Shown: piece by piece, positions 18,501 to 27,877 of the stretch
Layout of the letters: each line of letters opens with the position of its first letter
Position numbering within the stretch: position 1 is the first letter of the stretch
NCBI GenBank assembly: GCA_017649745.1
Contig: JAGCGE010000231.1
Coordinates: forward strand, 1 to 56,326
Origin: Clostridiales bacterium
GTDB taxonomy: Bacteria > Bacillota_A > Clostridia > Saccharofermentanales > Saccharofermentanaceae
Direction of reading: 5' to 3'
Length of the DNA stretch: 56,326 nt
Program-made: the position numbers and the translations under genes
Notes under the pieces: generated by a model
Seen by the model: only the letters and a program-made list of their open reading frames with translations
Told to the model about the DNA's origin: nothing
The model's database searches: none

Positions 18501-21500
18501 CGCTGGATTTGGAGGACCGATTAAGAAGCTTTCTGTTGGATTATTATGGGTATGCGATAGCTTTTCAGGATTGCTGGATACGCTTGGTGGTTATGGCGTT
18601 CCGGGTATGATTCTATACTTTAGTTTATTAATAACTTCTATAGGATATGCTATGGCTAGTATGGCTAAAGTCGCAGAAGGATTTGCTGATCCAGAGAAGC
18701 GAGATTCGTATTTCTTAGCTATAGGAGTATGTTTCTTATTCTTTATTGGAATTATGTTAACAATGAGAATGCTCCTCAAATCTATAATGAAGCAGTCTGA
18801 TCTGCTTGAAAGAGATACTTCTAGCTTTAACTTTGGCGGAGCTTTAATCGGAGTAGCTGCTATAATTATTAGTGTGGCTTTTGCTCTTACTAGAATTGTT
18901 GATACTGTAGGACCGGATAATATTGATGCTGTAGAAATAGCAGCATTATGCATTATTGGTATTATAGCATCCTTAGCATTGTTCCTTAAAGTAGTTGCTG
19001 GTGATGGAGAGTATTCGGCAAAGAATGTTCTTAAAAAGGGCGAAGGCTTTGGCCGAATGGTTTCAAAATCGGGGACAACTTATGAAGGAATAGCTTCTGC
19101 TGTTAGAGGATTGGCTACAGGTTTAGCTATTATTATGCTAGCTATGGGCTTTTTAGCTAAGACTCTAGATAATATGTCTGATCCAGATCTAATTTGGAAA
19201 GTATTTGGTGTTGTAGAATTATTGCTTCTTACTTTAGGAGCTTTTGTTATTGTGTTAAATAAATTATTTACAAGTACAGAATATAAGAATATTAATAAGC
19301 TTAAAGATAAAGGCATGAAGACCAATTTTACTAGAAATGGCGGAAGTTCTACAGGAGCAAGTTTCTTGCAATCAGCAGGACTTGTAGCTCTTATCTATGG
19401 AATCATGTCATTTGTTGTAGTAGTAACAACAGCAATAGTTTTAGCTGCAGTAATTATAGAAAAAAATGATATTTCTATGGGAACAGTAGCGGCTATAGCT
19501 GGAATTATTGTTGGTATTATGGTGGCTTTAGGTTTTGTTATGTGGCTAGTAATGAAAGTCGCAGATGAGTCCGATAAATGGGCTATAAAAGCATTCCTAA
19601 AGAAGATAGCTAAAATGCTTTTAATTTCATTAGTCTTCACTACATTTGCTATTGTCATGGCTGTAATTTGTGGTTCTGTAGCAAGTTTAACGGCTACTAT
19701 TGCTGCTACCGAGGTCGATGACGAAGAAGGAGATGCTGATAGTGTAGGTAAAAAAGATAGTGGTAAGCAAAGCCCATTAACTAGAGCGTTTAATACAATA
19801 TTAAACCTTTTAGGAATAATGTTTGCATTTGCTGGAATTGCTATGATTCTTGCTAAATATATAGACGCTGCTAATCTAGCTGCTGTTGCTGGTGTATTCT
19901 TAAGTATGGCTATTATGATTAAAGTTATTGCAGCTGCAATCGTAGCTATGGTTGTAGAATTTGCTATAATTCCAGATAAAGCTATAAAAGAAGCAGTAGG
20001 TTCAATGGCTATCATTCTCGGATTAATAATGGCATTAGCAGTAAGTTTAGCTTTGATTGGAATGTTCTTAGGAGGCGGCTCTGGCTATGAAGGAGCTGCT
20101 ATGATTACTGCTATTGGCGCCGCTATTATGCTTATTTCAGCTGGAGTCTGGTCATTAGCAAAAGCATTAATTGCTCTTACTGCTGTTTGTGCAGGAGGCG
20201 CTTTTGATGATATGCTCGACGCACTTGGCGTTTTAGGTTTAGCATTAGCTGGTATATTAGTATTTGTATTAGTTCTATCATTAATTGGTTATGCATTTGG
20301 AGCTGGCTTTATAACTATAGCTATTGGCTTAGGTATACTAGTTGCAGCAATTTTGGCACTTGACTTAGCTATTTTGCTTCTTGTTCCTGCTGTTGAATTA
20401 GCTACTAATTATTTAGTAGATAAAGAAGAAGCAATATCAGCAGCATTTATAGCTATAGGTTTGGCTATCGGATCGGCTCTTGGCGGTATCATAGTAGGTT
20501 TTGTTCAAAGTATTGCTAATGCCGCTCCTATGATAATTGATGCTTTAATAAGTTTGTTAACGACAGTAATTAAGAAATTAACAGCTTGGCTTGAAGAACC
20601 AGAGACGGCTAGAATGTTTGCTGAATTCTGGTTTGCATTATTAACAGCAACTGTTAACGCTATGTTATATTTTGGTTCTCTTCTTCTCGTTCAGATTGGC
20701 GAATGGATAAGTCTGTTATGGAATTGGCTTGCCAATAATGTAATTAAACCTATCGACGCTTTTATTAAGAGAATTAGAGATAAAATAGTTAATGCTTTCT
20801 TAACTGCTCTAGATTTTATTCTTTGGCCGTTTAAGAAGCTTATTCAATTAATTCGTAAATTATTTAAATGGGATTCTCCTTCTGGATTATTTGAAGATTT
20901 AGGTAGTTCTATTATGCAAGGTCTTCTTAATGGTGTCAAGAAAGGTTGGGATGCAGTTGTTGGCATTTTCCAAAGTCTTGTAGATTTTATTAGCAGTATA
21001 TTCGAAAATGGTCTTATTAATACAGTCGAAAATAGTATTGAAAAGGCCCTTAATAGCGGTAAGACTCTAGCAGAAAAAGATCATGAAAAAGCAGTTCAAA
21101 GAGAAGAGAATTTAACTAAAGATGTTCTTAATAATAGAACTAAAGGATATATAGATGTAGCTCAAGAATATATTAGATTATATAAAGCAGTTAATCAAGG
21201 ATGGTATCGTGATAAATCTGAAGAAGAGGCTGCTCGCAAACGTCTTAAAGAAATGGAAGAGTCTACAACTTACTATTCAATTCAAGGCTTTAAACAATTA
21301 TCGACTGGTACTAAGAATCAAATATATAATCATATGAAAGATTTAGGATATTGGACATCTGCTGGTTTCTTACAGGGTATTTATGCTAATGGAGATCCAG
21401 AACAAATAGGTTCTAAATACATGAATGAACTTATTGATGGTAATAAGAAAGCCGCTGATATTCATTCTCCTTCTGGTGTATTTGAAGGTATTGGTACTAA

Positions 21501-22059
21501 TATTGTAAATGGACTTAAGAATGGTATAGACCTTAGTTCTATTAAAGATCTAGGTAGTGAAATGATGGGCAGTCTTACTGAAGGTTTTACTGATAATCTT
21601 GGAGGATTGACTGATATTACTGGTGACATGTCAAATATGATTGACACTAGTAGTATGATGCCCGATATGTCTAGTATGACTACTCAGTTTGATGGAAGTA
21701 GTTTAAATGTCGGTACTTCAAGTATGTATGGAAATACAGGCCTTACAGACATTGGTACTATGGATAATTATATGAATACTGATAGTCTTAATATTGGTAG
21801 TGTAGATTCTCTTGGAGGAAATCTTGATGCATATACGTCAACACAAAATGCTCAGTATGCTTCTTCTGCTGTTGACTCTGCAAGTACTGACATTGTGGAG
21901 CAATTAAAGAAGATGAACGAGAATCTTCTTGCTTGGCGTGAAGCATCTAGTAAGACTGAAATTTATATGGATACAGGTGCACTTGTTGGTGAAGTCGTTG
22001 AACCTCTCGATAAAGAGCTGGGTAAACGAGCTAATCTTAAAGCGAATCGAGGTGTATAA
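15535..22059 (+). CDS. tape measure protein
   Basis: The longest gene, 2174 aa, sets tail length. The N-terminus (1-60) is charged and coiled-coil-like, followed by helical segments with GESF-type phage tape measure features. From about 860 to 1650 there are many hydrophobic, Ala/Ile/Val-rich stretches that could cross or open the host membrane during DNA entry. The repeat SPSG at WDSPSGLFEDLGSSI and IHSPSGVFEGIGTNI (about 1780 and 1980) is common in such proteins. The end is Ser/Met/Gly-rich. TTG 15535 is the likely start, 10 nt after AAGGAGG; it overlaps the previous stop. Confidence 0.92.
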   Translation: MSKQIENEVVKMTFDNKDFEKNISTSTKSIEKLNEDLKFKDAEKGFRDVEKYANSVNFDGLTKAIENINSVFTVTGNLSKKIIDDIAGYFESKIVGAVRSVSSTVSYIMDTNLGVSKYEQYTTAMNTLRANMTSVDQMQYDAQHAKGEFENELEYINMYMDKILTFTDETSYSFSDMVDTIAKFTSSDVDLERASAAIMGMANVAAVAGQNANVATMSMQQLAQSFGVGYVKYQDWQQAFTSKNLVTKELKQTLVDAALGVTLDEKDIEKAKAAFGEKNYADFFFTSEMLGKQWLNTDQVLVKGLSEYSKASTEILDTMEKIAYSATVTDMLGWVEDFKDANEKGKASAQEFAGTIAKDYGIESADQIKAIAEMVDKLSGAEYELSLKAFLAAQQATNFHEAIDATRDAVGTKMMNMLTYFIGDLDQARVLWTDFANALWNIFAGPLDATLEGLEKFNTEVAETVEVEGELVEITWYDKFWDGVARAFNGIGGIINDFLDIIRIFAGAFEEVEDDLGETTIETESIIEKYTFGFMKKVTNAVSKIADAIEKFRNSTVMELLLDVFKNLVQIFIQIRKITHTITSAVIGTALKNIHKPLEVILKAIVKILEVVNKFLNKVINGNTFNKLISALKTITKLCVDLFTNVLKKAGNILEKLVGYLKDIWDWLGSKLSPLFHSILDFVEKHTDTVMETMADGIDLVSDAFDWLIQKFKDAKDWFKNFISEITGTDFKTLNEDLKNLGSGFIEGMSGVGSRTLEVTKKYASSVFDPNNKASIPYLVNELKGSETAIEGAQKAIGWMGNALSNPIRFVFDMVGAILNTDLSKAADLICNFIERVSGAIAKVTPAAMEIVGKVIDVLAWVVIHAIDLIKKIVSFAAGTITTTGSTVLDKVLDAVILILQVLLYAIITIFEMVAKIANFITPYVLTLMDYIGIIVQKMLNKITEIVKDLSEQDPKELFHSAVGLLFLVAGILVVVKVIMLVYDAISLIAGFGGPIKKLSVGLLWVCDSFSGLLDTLGGYGVPGMILYFSLLITSIGYAMASMAKVAEGFADPEKRDSYFLAIGVCFLFFIGIMLTMRMLLKSIMKQSDLLERDTSSFNFGGALIGVAAIIISVAFALTRIVDTVGPDNIDAVEIAALCIIGIIASLALFLKVVAGDGEYSAKNVLKKGEGFGRMVSKSGTTYEGIASAVRGLATGLAIIMLAMGFLAKTLDNMSDPDLIWKVFGVVELLLLTLGAFVIVLNKLFTSTEYKNINKLKDKGMKTNFTRNGGSSTGASFLQSAGLVALIYGIMSFVVVVTTAIVLAAVIIEKNDISMGTVAAIAGIIVGIMVALGFVMWLVMKVADESDKWAIKAFLKKIAKMLLISLVFTTFAIVMAVICGSVASLTATIAATEVDDEEGDADSVGKKDSGKQSPLTRAFNTILNLLGIMFAFAGIAMILAKYIDAANLAAVAGVFLSMAIMIKVIAAAIVAMVVEFAIIPDKAIKEAVGSMAIILGLIMALAVSLALIGMFLGGGSGYEGAAMITAIGAAIMLISAGVWSLAKALIALTAVCAGGAFDDMLDALGVLGLALAGILVFVLVLSLIGYAFGAGFITIAIGLGILVAAILALDLAILLLVPAVELATNYLVDKEEAISAAFIAIGLAIGSALGGIIVGFVQSIANAAPMIIDALISLLTTVIKKLTAWLEEPETARMFAEFWFALLTATVNAMLYFGSLLLVQIGEWISLLWNWLANNVIKPIDAFIKRIRDKIVNAFLTALDFILWPFKKLIQLIRKLFKWDSPSGLFEDLGSSIMQGLLNGVKKGWDAVVGIFQSLVDFISSIFENGLINTVENSIEKALNSGKTLAEKDHEKAVQREENLTKDVLNNRTKGYIDVAQEYIRLYKAVNQGWYRDKSEEEAARKRLKEMEESTTYYSIQGFKQLSTGTKNQIYNHMKDLGYWTSAGFLQGIYANGDPEQIGSKYMNELIDGNKKAADIHSPSGVFEGIGTNIVNGLKNGIDLSSIKDLGSEMMGSLTEGFTDNLGGLTDITGDMSNMIDTSSMMPDMSSMTTQFDGSSLNVGTSSMYGNTGLTDIGTMDNYMNTDSLNIGSVDSLGGNLDAYTSTQNAQYASSAVDSASTDIVEQLKKMNENLLAWREASSKTEIYMDTGALVGEVVEPLDKELGKRANLKANRGV

Positions 22060-22061
22060 AT

Positions 22062-22862
22062 ATGTTTCACTCAGTGACCATTTGTGGCAAGAATTCTTGG
22101 ACAGATTACCATATGGTTCCGGTGGATGGTATTTATCTCCCGCCTCCACCTGAACTTAAAACTCAAGAAATAGAATTAGTAGCAGCTGATAGTAAAATCG
22201 ACATTTCTACTCTACTTACTGGTTATCCGGTGTTTCAGAATAGAACTGGAAGCTTAACGTATTATTTACTAGAGCCTGCCGATTATGATTCATTTGCTAA
22301 TGTTGGCGGAACTCAAAATGTGGACGATTTTCCTTCTGCTTACGATGTATATACACAATTAATGTGTGATCTTCATGGACAGTATGGAAAAATGTATTTC
22401 GAAGATGACCCCGAATGGGAATATGAGGGACGCTTTACTATTGATTCATTTGACTTCGATTTACGAAGAAGCGTAACTATTAACTATGATGTTAAACCTT
22501 ATAAGATGAAGAGGGAAGTTAGTTCGTATACGCTTAATGGACTAGGAGGAGACCCTATAACATGGAATTATTATCCATCTTCTGGTGGTCTTACTCCTAG
22601 CGAGTTAGGCTATAGACCTACAAATCCTTCTATTACAATAACTGGTTTACAATCTGACGAAACTTGTAAGATACGAATCTGGAAACCTGACTCGGCTGGC
22701 AATTATACTGCCGCTACTCAATACTATATTGATAGAATTATAGGAGGTAATGAAACGAATAAAGTTTATGCCGAATTTTTATTCTACAAAAACTGCCGTT
22801 TCTGCTTCTTAGGCCCTAGCGGGTCTTCAGCAACATTTACATTTAATCAAGGGAGGTTCTAA
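22062..22862 (+). CDS. distal tail protein (Dit)
   Basis: A 266-aa protein that begins with SVTICGKNSWTDYHMVPVDG and continues with LTGYPVFQNRTGSLTYYL and DFPSAYDVYTQLMCDLHGQYGKMYFEDDPEWEYEGRF in short strands, then VTINYDVKPYK, the classic order for Dit proteins that form the hub of the tail tip. It lies directly between tape measure and tail tip genes, as expected. CGAGGTG precedes the start. Confidence 0.85.
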   Translation: MFHSVTICGKNSWTDYHMVPVDGIYLPPPPELKTQEIELVAADSKIDISTLLTGYPVFQNRTGSLTYYLLEPADYDSFANVGGTQNVDDFPSAYDVYTQLMCDLHGQYGKMYFEDDPEWEYEGRFTIDSFDFDLRRSVTINYDVKPYKMKREVSSYTLNGLGGDPITWNYYPSSGGLTPSELGYRPTNPSITITGLQSDETCKIRIWKPDSAGNYTAATQYYIDRIIGGNETNKVYAEFLFYKNCRFCFLGPSGSSATFTFNQGRF

Positions 22863-25800
22863 ATGTACACGCTTTGGATTAGAAATACTAATGATTCAAC
22901 CTTCGAAGATATGTGCATTTATAACGATGAGAGCACACTCGAAGAGTTTAAGATTGAGAGTGCTTCTCTTAGTCTTGAGGAAGGTTCTGCTGGTTCTCTT
23001 TCTCTTAGACTTCCCGTTTCAAATGATGGTTATGAATTTTTCGAGCTTTTTGCGACGGAAATTACAGTGAAGAAACAAGGGGCCGTCTACTGGATGGGGC
23101 GGCTCCTAAACTCTTCTGAAGATTTCTATGCAAATCTCGGCTTAACATTCGAAGGAACTTATAATTACTTAATGGATACGGTTGTTCAACAGTATCATTT
23201 TGTAGGCCAACCTAGTAAATGGGCTAGACTTATGTTAAGCTATCATAATAAAGACCATGCATCTGCTGGAGAGTTTTGGAAAGTTATTCAGCCGGGTGTA
23301 ATTAATTTTAATGATGGTTCATTAAATGAAGATTTTTATAGTGACTATGAAACTGCTCTTGATCTTATTAATAATGTATGTGAAGGCTGGAAAGGTCATC
23401 CGAGTTTTAGATACGAGCAGAGAAGTTACGTTGACTGTATTACTATTGTTGATGGTGTAGAAACAACAGAAAGAATTAATTATGATAAGCCTTATTGGAA
23501 TTTGATACTAGACATAAGCTACGAATATGATACTAGCGGAAATCTTCCAACAATTACATTTGGCGAGAATCTTGAAGATTACACTAAAGAAAATAACGTA
23601 GATGAGCTTTGTACTGTCATTATTCCTAAAGGTAAAGCATACGATGATACAGAAACTGCAACTGTTGTAGCTTCTTTTGGACCGGGACAAACTCCATTAG
23701 AGTATCAGTTGCCTATTGAAGGGCTAGATTACTATAGAACTATTTATCGATTAGATGGGACTATTTACTTAGTAACTACTGATACAGACATGCTATCTCG
23801 GTTTGGTTTGGTGTGTAAGGTTATAGAATTTAGTGATTGTACAGATTTCAATCAACTTAAGTCCTTAGGGCAACATTATCTTGCAGAACAGAAGTGGATA
23901 GGAACAACGATTACGATTAAAGCAATCGACGCTACTTTACTTGGTATAGAGGATGTTACTGAAATCAAAATAGGGAAAGGTGTGAAGTGTTATTCAGCAC
24001 CTCATGGCCTTGACCATACTTATCCATGTACCGCAATTGAAGAAGATCTGCTTAATCCGGCTAATACCACTTTTACTCTTGGAATTAAAGACGACAAATA
24101 CATGTCTGACTCGTCTAGACAAGCAGATAATGATCTTAAAGAATTGATTATCGAAAGTAGAAAGAAAGAAAATTTAATAAAAAAGAATACAAATGATGCA
24201 ATAAAGAATTCATTTAAAGATCCTACTATTTGGACTAATAGCGAATTAATGGCAGCTGTTGATGAAAAAGTTCGCGTAGGTGTATCTACGGCTGAATCAG
24301 TTGCTACAGGTGATGCTAAGAAAAATGCTTTAACATTGCTTAATATTTATGATTCAGATGATAATCCAAATAATAAAGGATACGTTCATTTTAAGAAAAC
24401 TAATCAGGATCATTATAGCCAGACAGATACAGACGATCATATTTATGAGATTTGTATATCTGATACTTTTGATTATACAACTGGCAATGTTTGGAGATGG
24501 AATAAAACTGGTTTGTATTTTATTGAACGAGGGACTTATAATCAGAATAAAGATTCATATATTAACGATCCGGAACATAACCCAAGTGGATACCAGAATG
24601 AAACAGGCACACTTAGAATAGGTATTACTGCTGATGGTTCAATCGTAGCAGATCGAATTTCAGTTGGTAAACTTGATGCAGGTATTATCCGAGCTGGGTA
24701 TTTAACTTCTCAAGATTACTTAGTAGAATACGGCGGAAGCGGTAATATACAAGACGCTAATTTCTTGTTAGACATTAATAATGGTATCATGACTGCTAAG
24801 ACGGGCACGTTGATATTTAATAAGTCTACTGAGTTAGATGGTTGGCAAGGTACTGAGCATGCAGGTCATTCTAGCTTTGTGTATTTGTCTAATCTTACGA
24901 CTGGAGAATTAGCTACTTCATTGGGCGAACCTACAAAGGGCTGGATGTATGTATCTGGTCAAGCATCTAGAGATTGGATGATGATCATCGGATCTAACTT
25001 TGGTGTAGATAAATACGGTCGTGCGTTTATGCGTGAAGGAGTTATTGGAGCTACTGGTGGATTGTGGAACTTAATGTTCTTCAATGATATTTCTGTTAAT
25101 ATTCAGTGGGTTCAAAGATCTGAAAACTTAGCAGAGTTGCAGTATAGGGTTTCAATTAATACTACAGGTGCTAGACCGGTTGGCGCACAAGTAAAAGCGG
25201 CTGATATTTATGATACTGCTAAAGAGCAGCTAATTTGTCGTTGGAGATTAGCTAAATACAATTCTAATCATCAGCTTGAATTCTTTTCGCCATTGTTTAA
25301 TCTTAGCCCTCCTGCGGGTAATGACTCTTACCAATATGAGTGGAAGTATTTTTCTACTCCTATTACATATGCAGGAACAACAGATCAAGCTAGAGAATAT
25401 TATAATGATATTTATTATAAAGGTGTTTTCTTCCCTGTTTACTACTCGCTTGACGATGTAACAGAAAACCCTGATTATACTCAAGATAACCATAACTTTA
25501 TTCTTGTATCTAACAGAACTGGTGGCGATATTCAGATCACTGGTGGAACAGCATCTAAACCAGAATATACTTGCTATAGTAACTCAAGATACGTTCCGGG
25601 TATAATGGACAACTATGATTCAGTCCGTATTGGATCTGGGTATTTGTATTGCGGAGATATTGGTACCGATTCTAGTTTTAGTTTAAATGCCATTAATAGA
25701 ACAGCAACAGTTGCTAATGTACTTAGAGATGACTGGAGATTTACAGTAGGTTCAAGATGCGGTGTAACAAGTAATGGTACACTATATTGTTATGGTGCTA

Positions 25801-26903
25801 TTCTTAATAATGTTACTGCCTCTGGTACAGTAGCTGCACGAACATTGGACTCTGATATTGTAGGTGGAGTTCGTATTAATTCTGAGCATGCTATAAGTGG
25901 TACTGTGTATCAGTTTAATATTCAGCTTAGACTAAGTTATGGATATGGTAACGATGATCTTTACATGTATCTTTCTTCTGCTGGTTATGATGATGGAGAA
26001 GGTCATCATTCTATAATGCCGCAGCCTGATTCATCAGTAACAGGAAAGATACCTCAAGATCAATTTTACGATGACATTAAGCTTAAAATAACAATAACTT
26101 CGCATTTTCAAGTAGCAGGGCAGGCAACTACAGATACTAAAGTTAGGTCGTATGAGGTAACTTATTATAAGAATCAAACTACAACTTGGACTGACGCTGG
26201 TTCTCAGCCCCAATATGTTCATCTTGCTACTGGCGTTGATTGGAAAGAGCCTCCTTATTCAGGACTGATATTTACTCATCTTACAGGTGTTATCGAGATG
26301 ATGAACGAACGTTCTGGAGAAGACGTTAGGCCAACATGGACGATGTCTAGTTCTAACATATCTACTGCAGGCTATGATGCTACATCTACAACTGGTCAGT
26401 TCACAGTACAAAAAATAGCAGCTGATAATACTAGACCTTGCACAGATTTTGGTAGTAGAGATATATTGACAAATGGATATTTAGGTGGCCCTATTTCGAG
26501 CGACTATATTTCGCATGCCTATATTTCTACTATTCATTATTCTAATTTGGATCAAACGTCTAGTAGACTTTACAAAACAGACATTAGGAATTTGCCTGAT
26601 ATTTATGATAGAGTCTTTGACGATCTTCGTCCTGTAAGCTATATGTATAAGAACGACGAGCGTAAAGTATACCATACTGGGTTTATTATGGAAGAAGTTG
26701 GTGATATTTTAACTAAAAATGGAGTAACACCTATGCAATTTGGTGCATATAACCCTAATGAGAACGGTATTGGAGGAGCTTTAAATTACATTGACTTTAT
26801 TGCTCTTAATACAAGGCAAATCCAGAAACTTAAAGAAAGAATCAGAGAATTAGAAGAAAGATTGGATGAGGTGGAACGAAATGAAAATTCAAGCAACACT
26901 TAG
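22863..26903 (+). CDS. tail tip / tail-associated protein with C-terminal S74 chaperone
   Basis: A 1346-aa protein. Residues 1-400 are Tal-like (gp44-type hub: GAVYWMGRLLNSSEDF, then LEDYTKENNVDELCTVIIPKG and GLDHTYPCTAIEEDLLNP segments). The middle is beta-rich and probably forms fibres. The last about 110 residues are a peptidase S74-type intramolecular chaperone: SSRLYKTDIRNLPD (Ser/Lys self-cleavage pair), VFDDLRPVSYMYKND and YIDFIALNTRQIQKLKE, ending in a coiled coil. It would trimerise the fibre and cut itself off. GGGAGG precedes the start. Confidence 0.85.
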   Translation: MYTLWIRNTNDSTFEDMCIYNDESTLEEFKIESASLSLEEGSAGSLSLRLPVSNDGYEFFELFATEITVKKQGAVYWMGRLLNSSEDFYANLGLTFEGTYNYLMDTVVQQYHFVGQPSKWARLMLSYHNKDHASAGEFWKVIQPGVINFNDGSLNEDFYSDYETALDLINNVCEGWKGHPSFRYEQRSYVDCITIVDGVETTERINYDKPYWNLILDISYEYDTSGNLPTITFGENLEDYTKENNVDELCTVIIPKGKAYDDTETATVVASFGPGQTPLEYQLPIEGLDYYRTIYRLDGTIYLVTTDTDMLSRFGLVCKVIEFSDCTDFNQLKSLGQHYLAEQKWIGTTITIKAIDATLLGIEDVTEIKIGKGVKCYSAPHGLDHTYPCTAIEEDLLNPANTTFTLGIKDDKYMSDSSRQADNDLKELIIESRKKENLIKKNTNDAIKNSFKDPTIWTNSELMAAVDEKVRVGVSTAESVATGDAKKNALTLLNIYDSDDNPNNKGYVHFKKTNQDHYSQTDTDDHIYEICISDTFDYTTGNVWRWNKTGLYFIERGTYNQNKDSYINDPEHNPSGYQNETGTLRIGITADGSIVADRISVGKLDAGIIRAGYLTSQDYLVEYGGSGNIQDANFLLDINNGIMTAKTGTLIFNKSTELDGWQGTEHAGHSSFVYLSNLTTGELATSLGEPTKGWMYVSGQASRDWMMIIGSNFGVDKYGRAFMREGVIGATGGLWNLMFFNDISVNIQWVQRSENLAELQYRVSINTTGARPVGAQVKAADIYDTAKEQLICRWRLAKYNSNHQLEFFSPLFNLSPPAGNDSYQYEWKYFSTPITYAGTTDQAREYYNDIYYKGVFFPVYYSLDDVTENPDYTQDNHNFILVSNRTGGDIQITGGTASKPEYTCYSNSRYVPGIMDNYDSVRIGSGYLYCGDIGTDSSFSLNAINRTATVANVLRDDWRFTVGSRCGVTSNGTLYCYGAILNNVTASGTVAARTLDSDIVGGVRINSEHAISGTVYQFNIQLRLSYGYGNDDLYMYLSSAGYDDGEGHHSIMPQPDSSVTGKIPQDQFYDDIKLKITITSHFQVAGQATTDTKVRSYEVTYYKNQTTTWTDAGSQPQYVHLATGVDWKEPPYSGLIFTHLTGVIEMMNERSGEDVRPTWTMSSSNISTAGYDATSTTGQFTVQKIAADNTRPCTDFGSRDILTNGYLGGPISSDYISHAYISTIHYSNLDQTSSRLYKTDIRNLPDIYDRVFDDLRPVSYMYKNDERKVYHTGFIMEEVGDILTKNGVTPMQFGAYNPNENGIGGALNYIDFIALNTRQIQKLKERIRELEERLDEVERNENSSNT

Positions 26904-27255
26904 AGAAGTTAACGACAGTTTTCCGTACTTCAAGCAGCTCGTTAACGAGAAAATGTCTTACGAAGTTGGTTATCAGATCTACGTATTGAGCGAAAAACTT
27001 GACAAAGTACTAAACTATCTTCGTGAGAGAGCTACAAAAGAAATAGCAGGGCTATCTGAGGCGGAAGCCAATAAGAAAATCTCTGATATTTTAGAGACGA
27101 AAATCGAGATTGACGCAGAACAAATTGATCGAGAGAAGTTCTTTAATGCACTTCCGACTGATATTTCGCTGCCTCCTATAGCTTTCTCGATGATTAGTTT
27201 TGCTTTGACGCCGTCGGAATCGAATGATTCTGAAGAGGCTTTCAAAGTTATCTAG
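26881..27255 (+). CDS. small protein after the tail tip gene
   Basis: A 124-aa acidic, helical protein without membrane helix or known motif. It overlaps the end of the tail tip gene by 23 nt and has GAGGTGG before ATG 26881, so the two are probably translated together. It may be a tail accessory or chaperone. It is the last gene of the structural block; an extended structured stretch and a promoter follow. Confidence 0.55.
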   Translation: MKIQATLREVNDSFPYFKQLVNEKMSYEVGYQIYVLSEKLDKVLNYLRERATKEIAGLSEAEANKKISDILETKIEIDAEQIDREKFFNALPTDISLPPIAFSMISFALTPSESNDSEEAFKVI

Positions 27256-27265
27256 CTAGACCTCC

Positions 27266-27366
27266 CTCGGGGAATACGGGTCCTCCTATACTCACCCATA
27301 CTAGGTACTGCGGATTGTTCTCTGCGGTACCTAGCTCGCCCCGAGATCAATTCCTATTATTTTTTC
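27266..27366 (+). other. branched RNA structure closing the structural operon
   Basis: CTCGGGG (27266-27272) pairs with CCCCGAG (27339-27345). Inside lie GGGT/ACCC (27278-27281 with 27294-27297) and a 13-bp hairpin from CTAGGTAC (27301) to GTACCTAG (27334). A T6 run ends at 27365, 15 nt after the closing stem. I see no ORF. It is probably a terminator or a processed 3' end of the late mRNA. The 7-bp outer stem mimics a tRNA acceptor stem, but no T-arm is present. Confidence 0.5.
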
Positions 27367-27390
27367 GCGGTATCTACATACACTATAATG
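27360..27390 (+). promoter_or_regulatory. CGCG-TATAATG element, copy 1
   Basis: First of 16 copies. TTTTTTCGCGG is followed by TATCTACATACAC and then TATAAT at 27384-27389. CGC begins exactly 18 nt before TATAAT, as in all copies. It opens a transcript without an ORF (see the RNA at 27390). Confidence 0.7.
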
Positions 27391-27562
27391 AGGAGAATAG
27401 AGGACTTTGAGTCACAGGGTAGTTAATTGCTACGCCGAACGAAGTCGGCAAATATGGCCAAATAAAGGGCCCCCTATTCTAGGCCTCAAAAAGTGAGTTT
27501 TTAATAAAATATAGCGAGGGATTGAGCTCCCGACGGGTTGAGCTCTCCCCCTATATTTTTTT
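27390..27562 (+). ncRNA. putative structured non-coding RNA 1
   Basis: Promoter-like copy 1 points into about 170 nt without a credible ORF. The predicted 5' end folds back: GAGG + AGAATAG (27390-27400) pairs with CTATTCT (27474-27480) + CCTC (27484-27487). Inside are small hairpins GACT/AGTC, GTAG/CTAC, GCCGA/TCGGC and GGCC/GGCC. A small CTC..GAG hairpin with T5 (to 27502) and a strong terminator at 27509 follow. The multi-helix junction and own promoter and terminator argue for a stable RNA. The function is unknown; no Rfam comparison was possible. Confidence 0.55.
27509..27562 (+). terminator. strong terminator of RNA 1
   Basis: ATATAG (27509-27514) pairs with CTATAT (27551-27556), GGG with CCC, and two GAGCTC boxes pair around CCGACGGGTT. 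A T7 run follows and at the same time forms the upstream part of promoter copy 2. Confidence 0.8.
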
Positions 27563-27587
27563 CGCGGTATCTACATACACTATAATG
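27556..27587 (+). promoter_or_regulatory. CGCG-TATAATG element, copy 2
   Basis: Nearly identical to copy 1 over 30 nt: T7, CGCGGTATCTACATACAC, TATAAT (27581-27586), GAA. The leader that follows can form a 10-bp hairpin (TGGTAGTTTT near 27603 with AAAACTGCCA) before AAAGGAG of the gene at 27647. Confidence 0.7.
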
Positions 27588-27646
27588 AAATAAATAAGGT
27601 TTTGGTAGTTTTAAACCTGAAAAACTGCCATAAGAAAGGAGTTCTT

Positions 27647-27856
27647 ATGACGAACAATATGAACGAGAAATTCTATAATGTGGTTAGAATTGGCCACGTT
27701 AACGACTCCGTTACGGAGTTGAACAATGCGAGAATCGTCTCGCGAGAACCGGTTGAGTATAGACCGGAAGGTACCGTAAAGAGGTATCGTGTAGAGTACG
27801 CAAGTGGGCGTACGACTGAGTACTTCGGAATGTGGGGTTCCGAAGACGAAAAGTAA
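27647..27856 (+). CDS. small hypothetical protein
   Basis: A 69-aa protein with a probable beta-rich core (YNVVRIGHVND, TVKRYRVEYASGRTTEYFGMW). It resembles small single-sheet phage proteins, but no family is certain. ATG 27647 is chosen because AAAGGAG lies at 27635-27641; an upstream in-frame start at 27602 would sit inside the leader hairpin. It is a single-gene unit behind copy 2 of the promoter-like element. A second unused AAAGGAGGT occurs after its stop at 27866. Confidence 0.6.
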   Translation: MTNNMNEKFYNVVRIGHVNDSVTELNNARIVSREPVEYRPEGTVKRYRVEYASGRTTEYFGMWGSEDEK

Positions 27857-27877
27857 GATATATAGAAAGGAGGTCTA

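Noticed and set aside
27266..27345. tRNA because of a 7-bp outer stem and 80-nt length
   Set aside because: No TTC loop and no anticodon arm; the inner 13-bp hairpin does not fit a tRNA.
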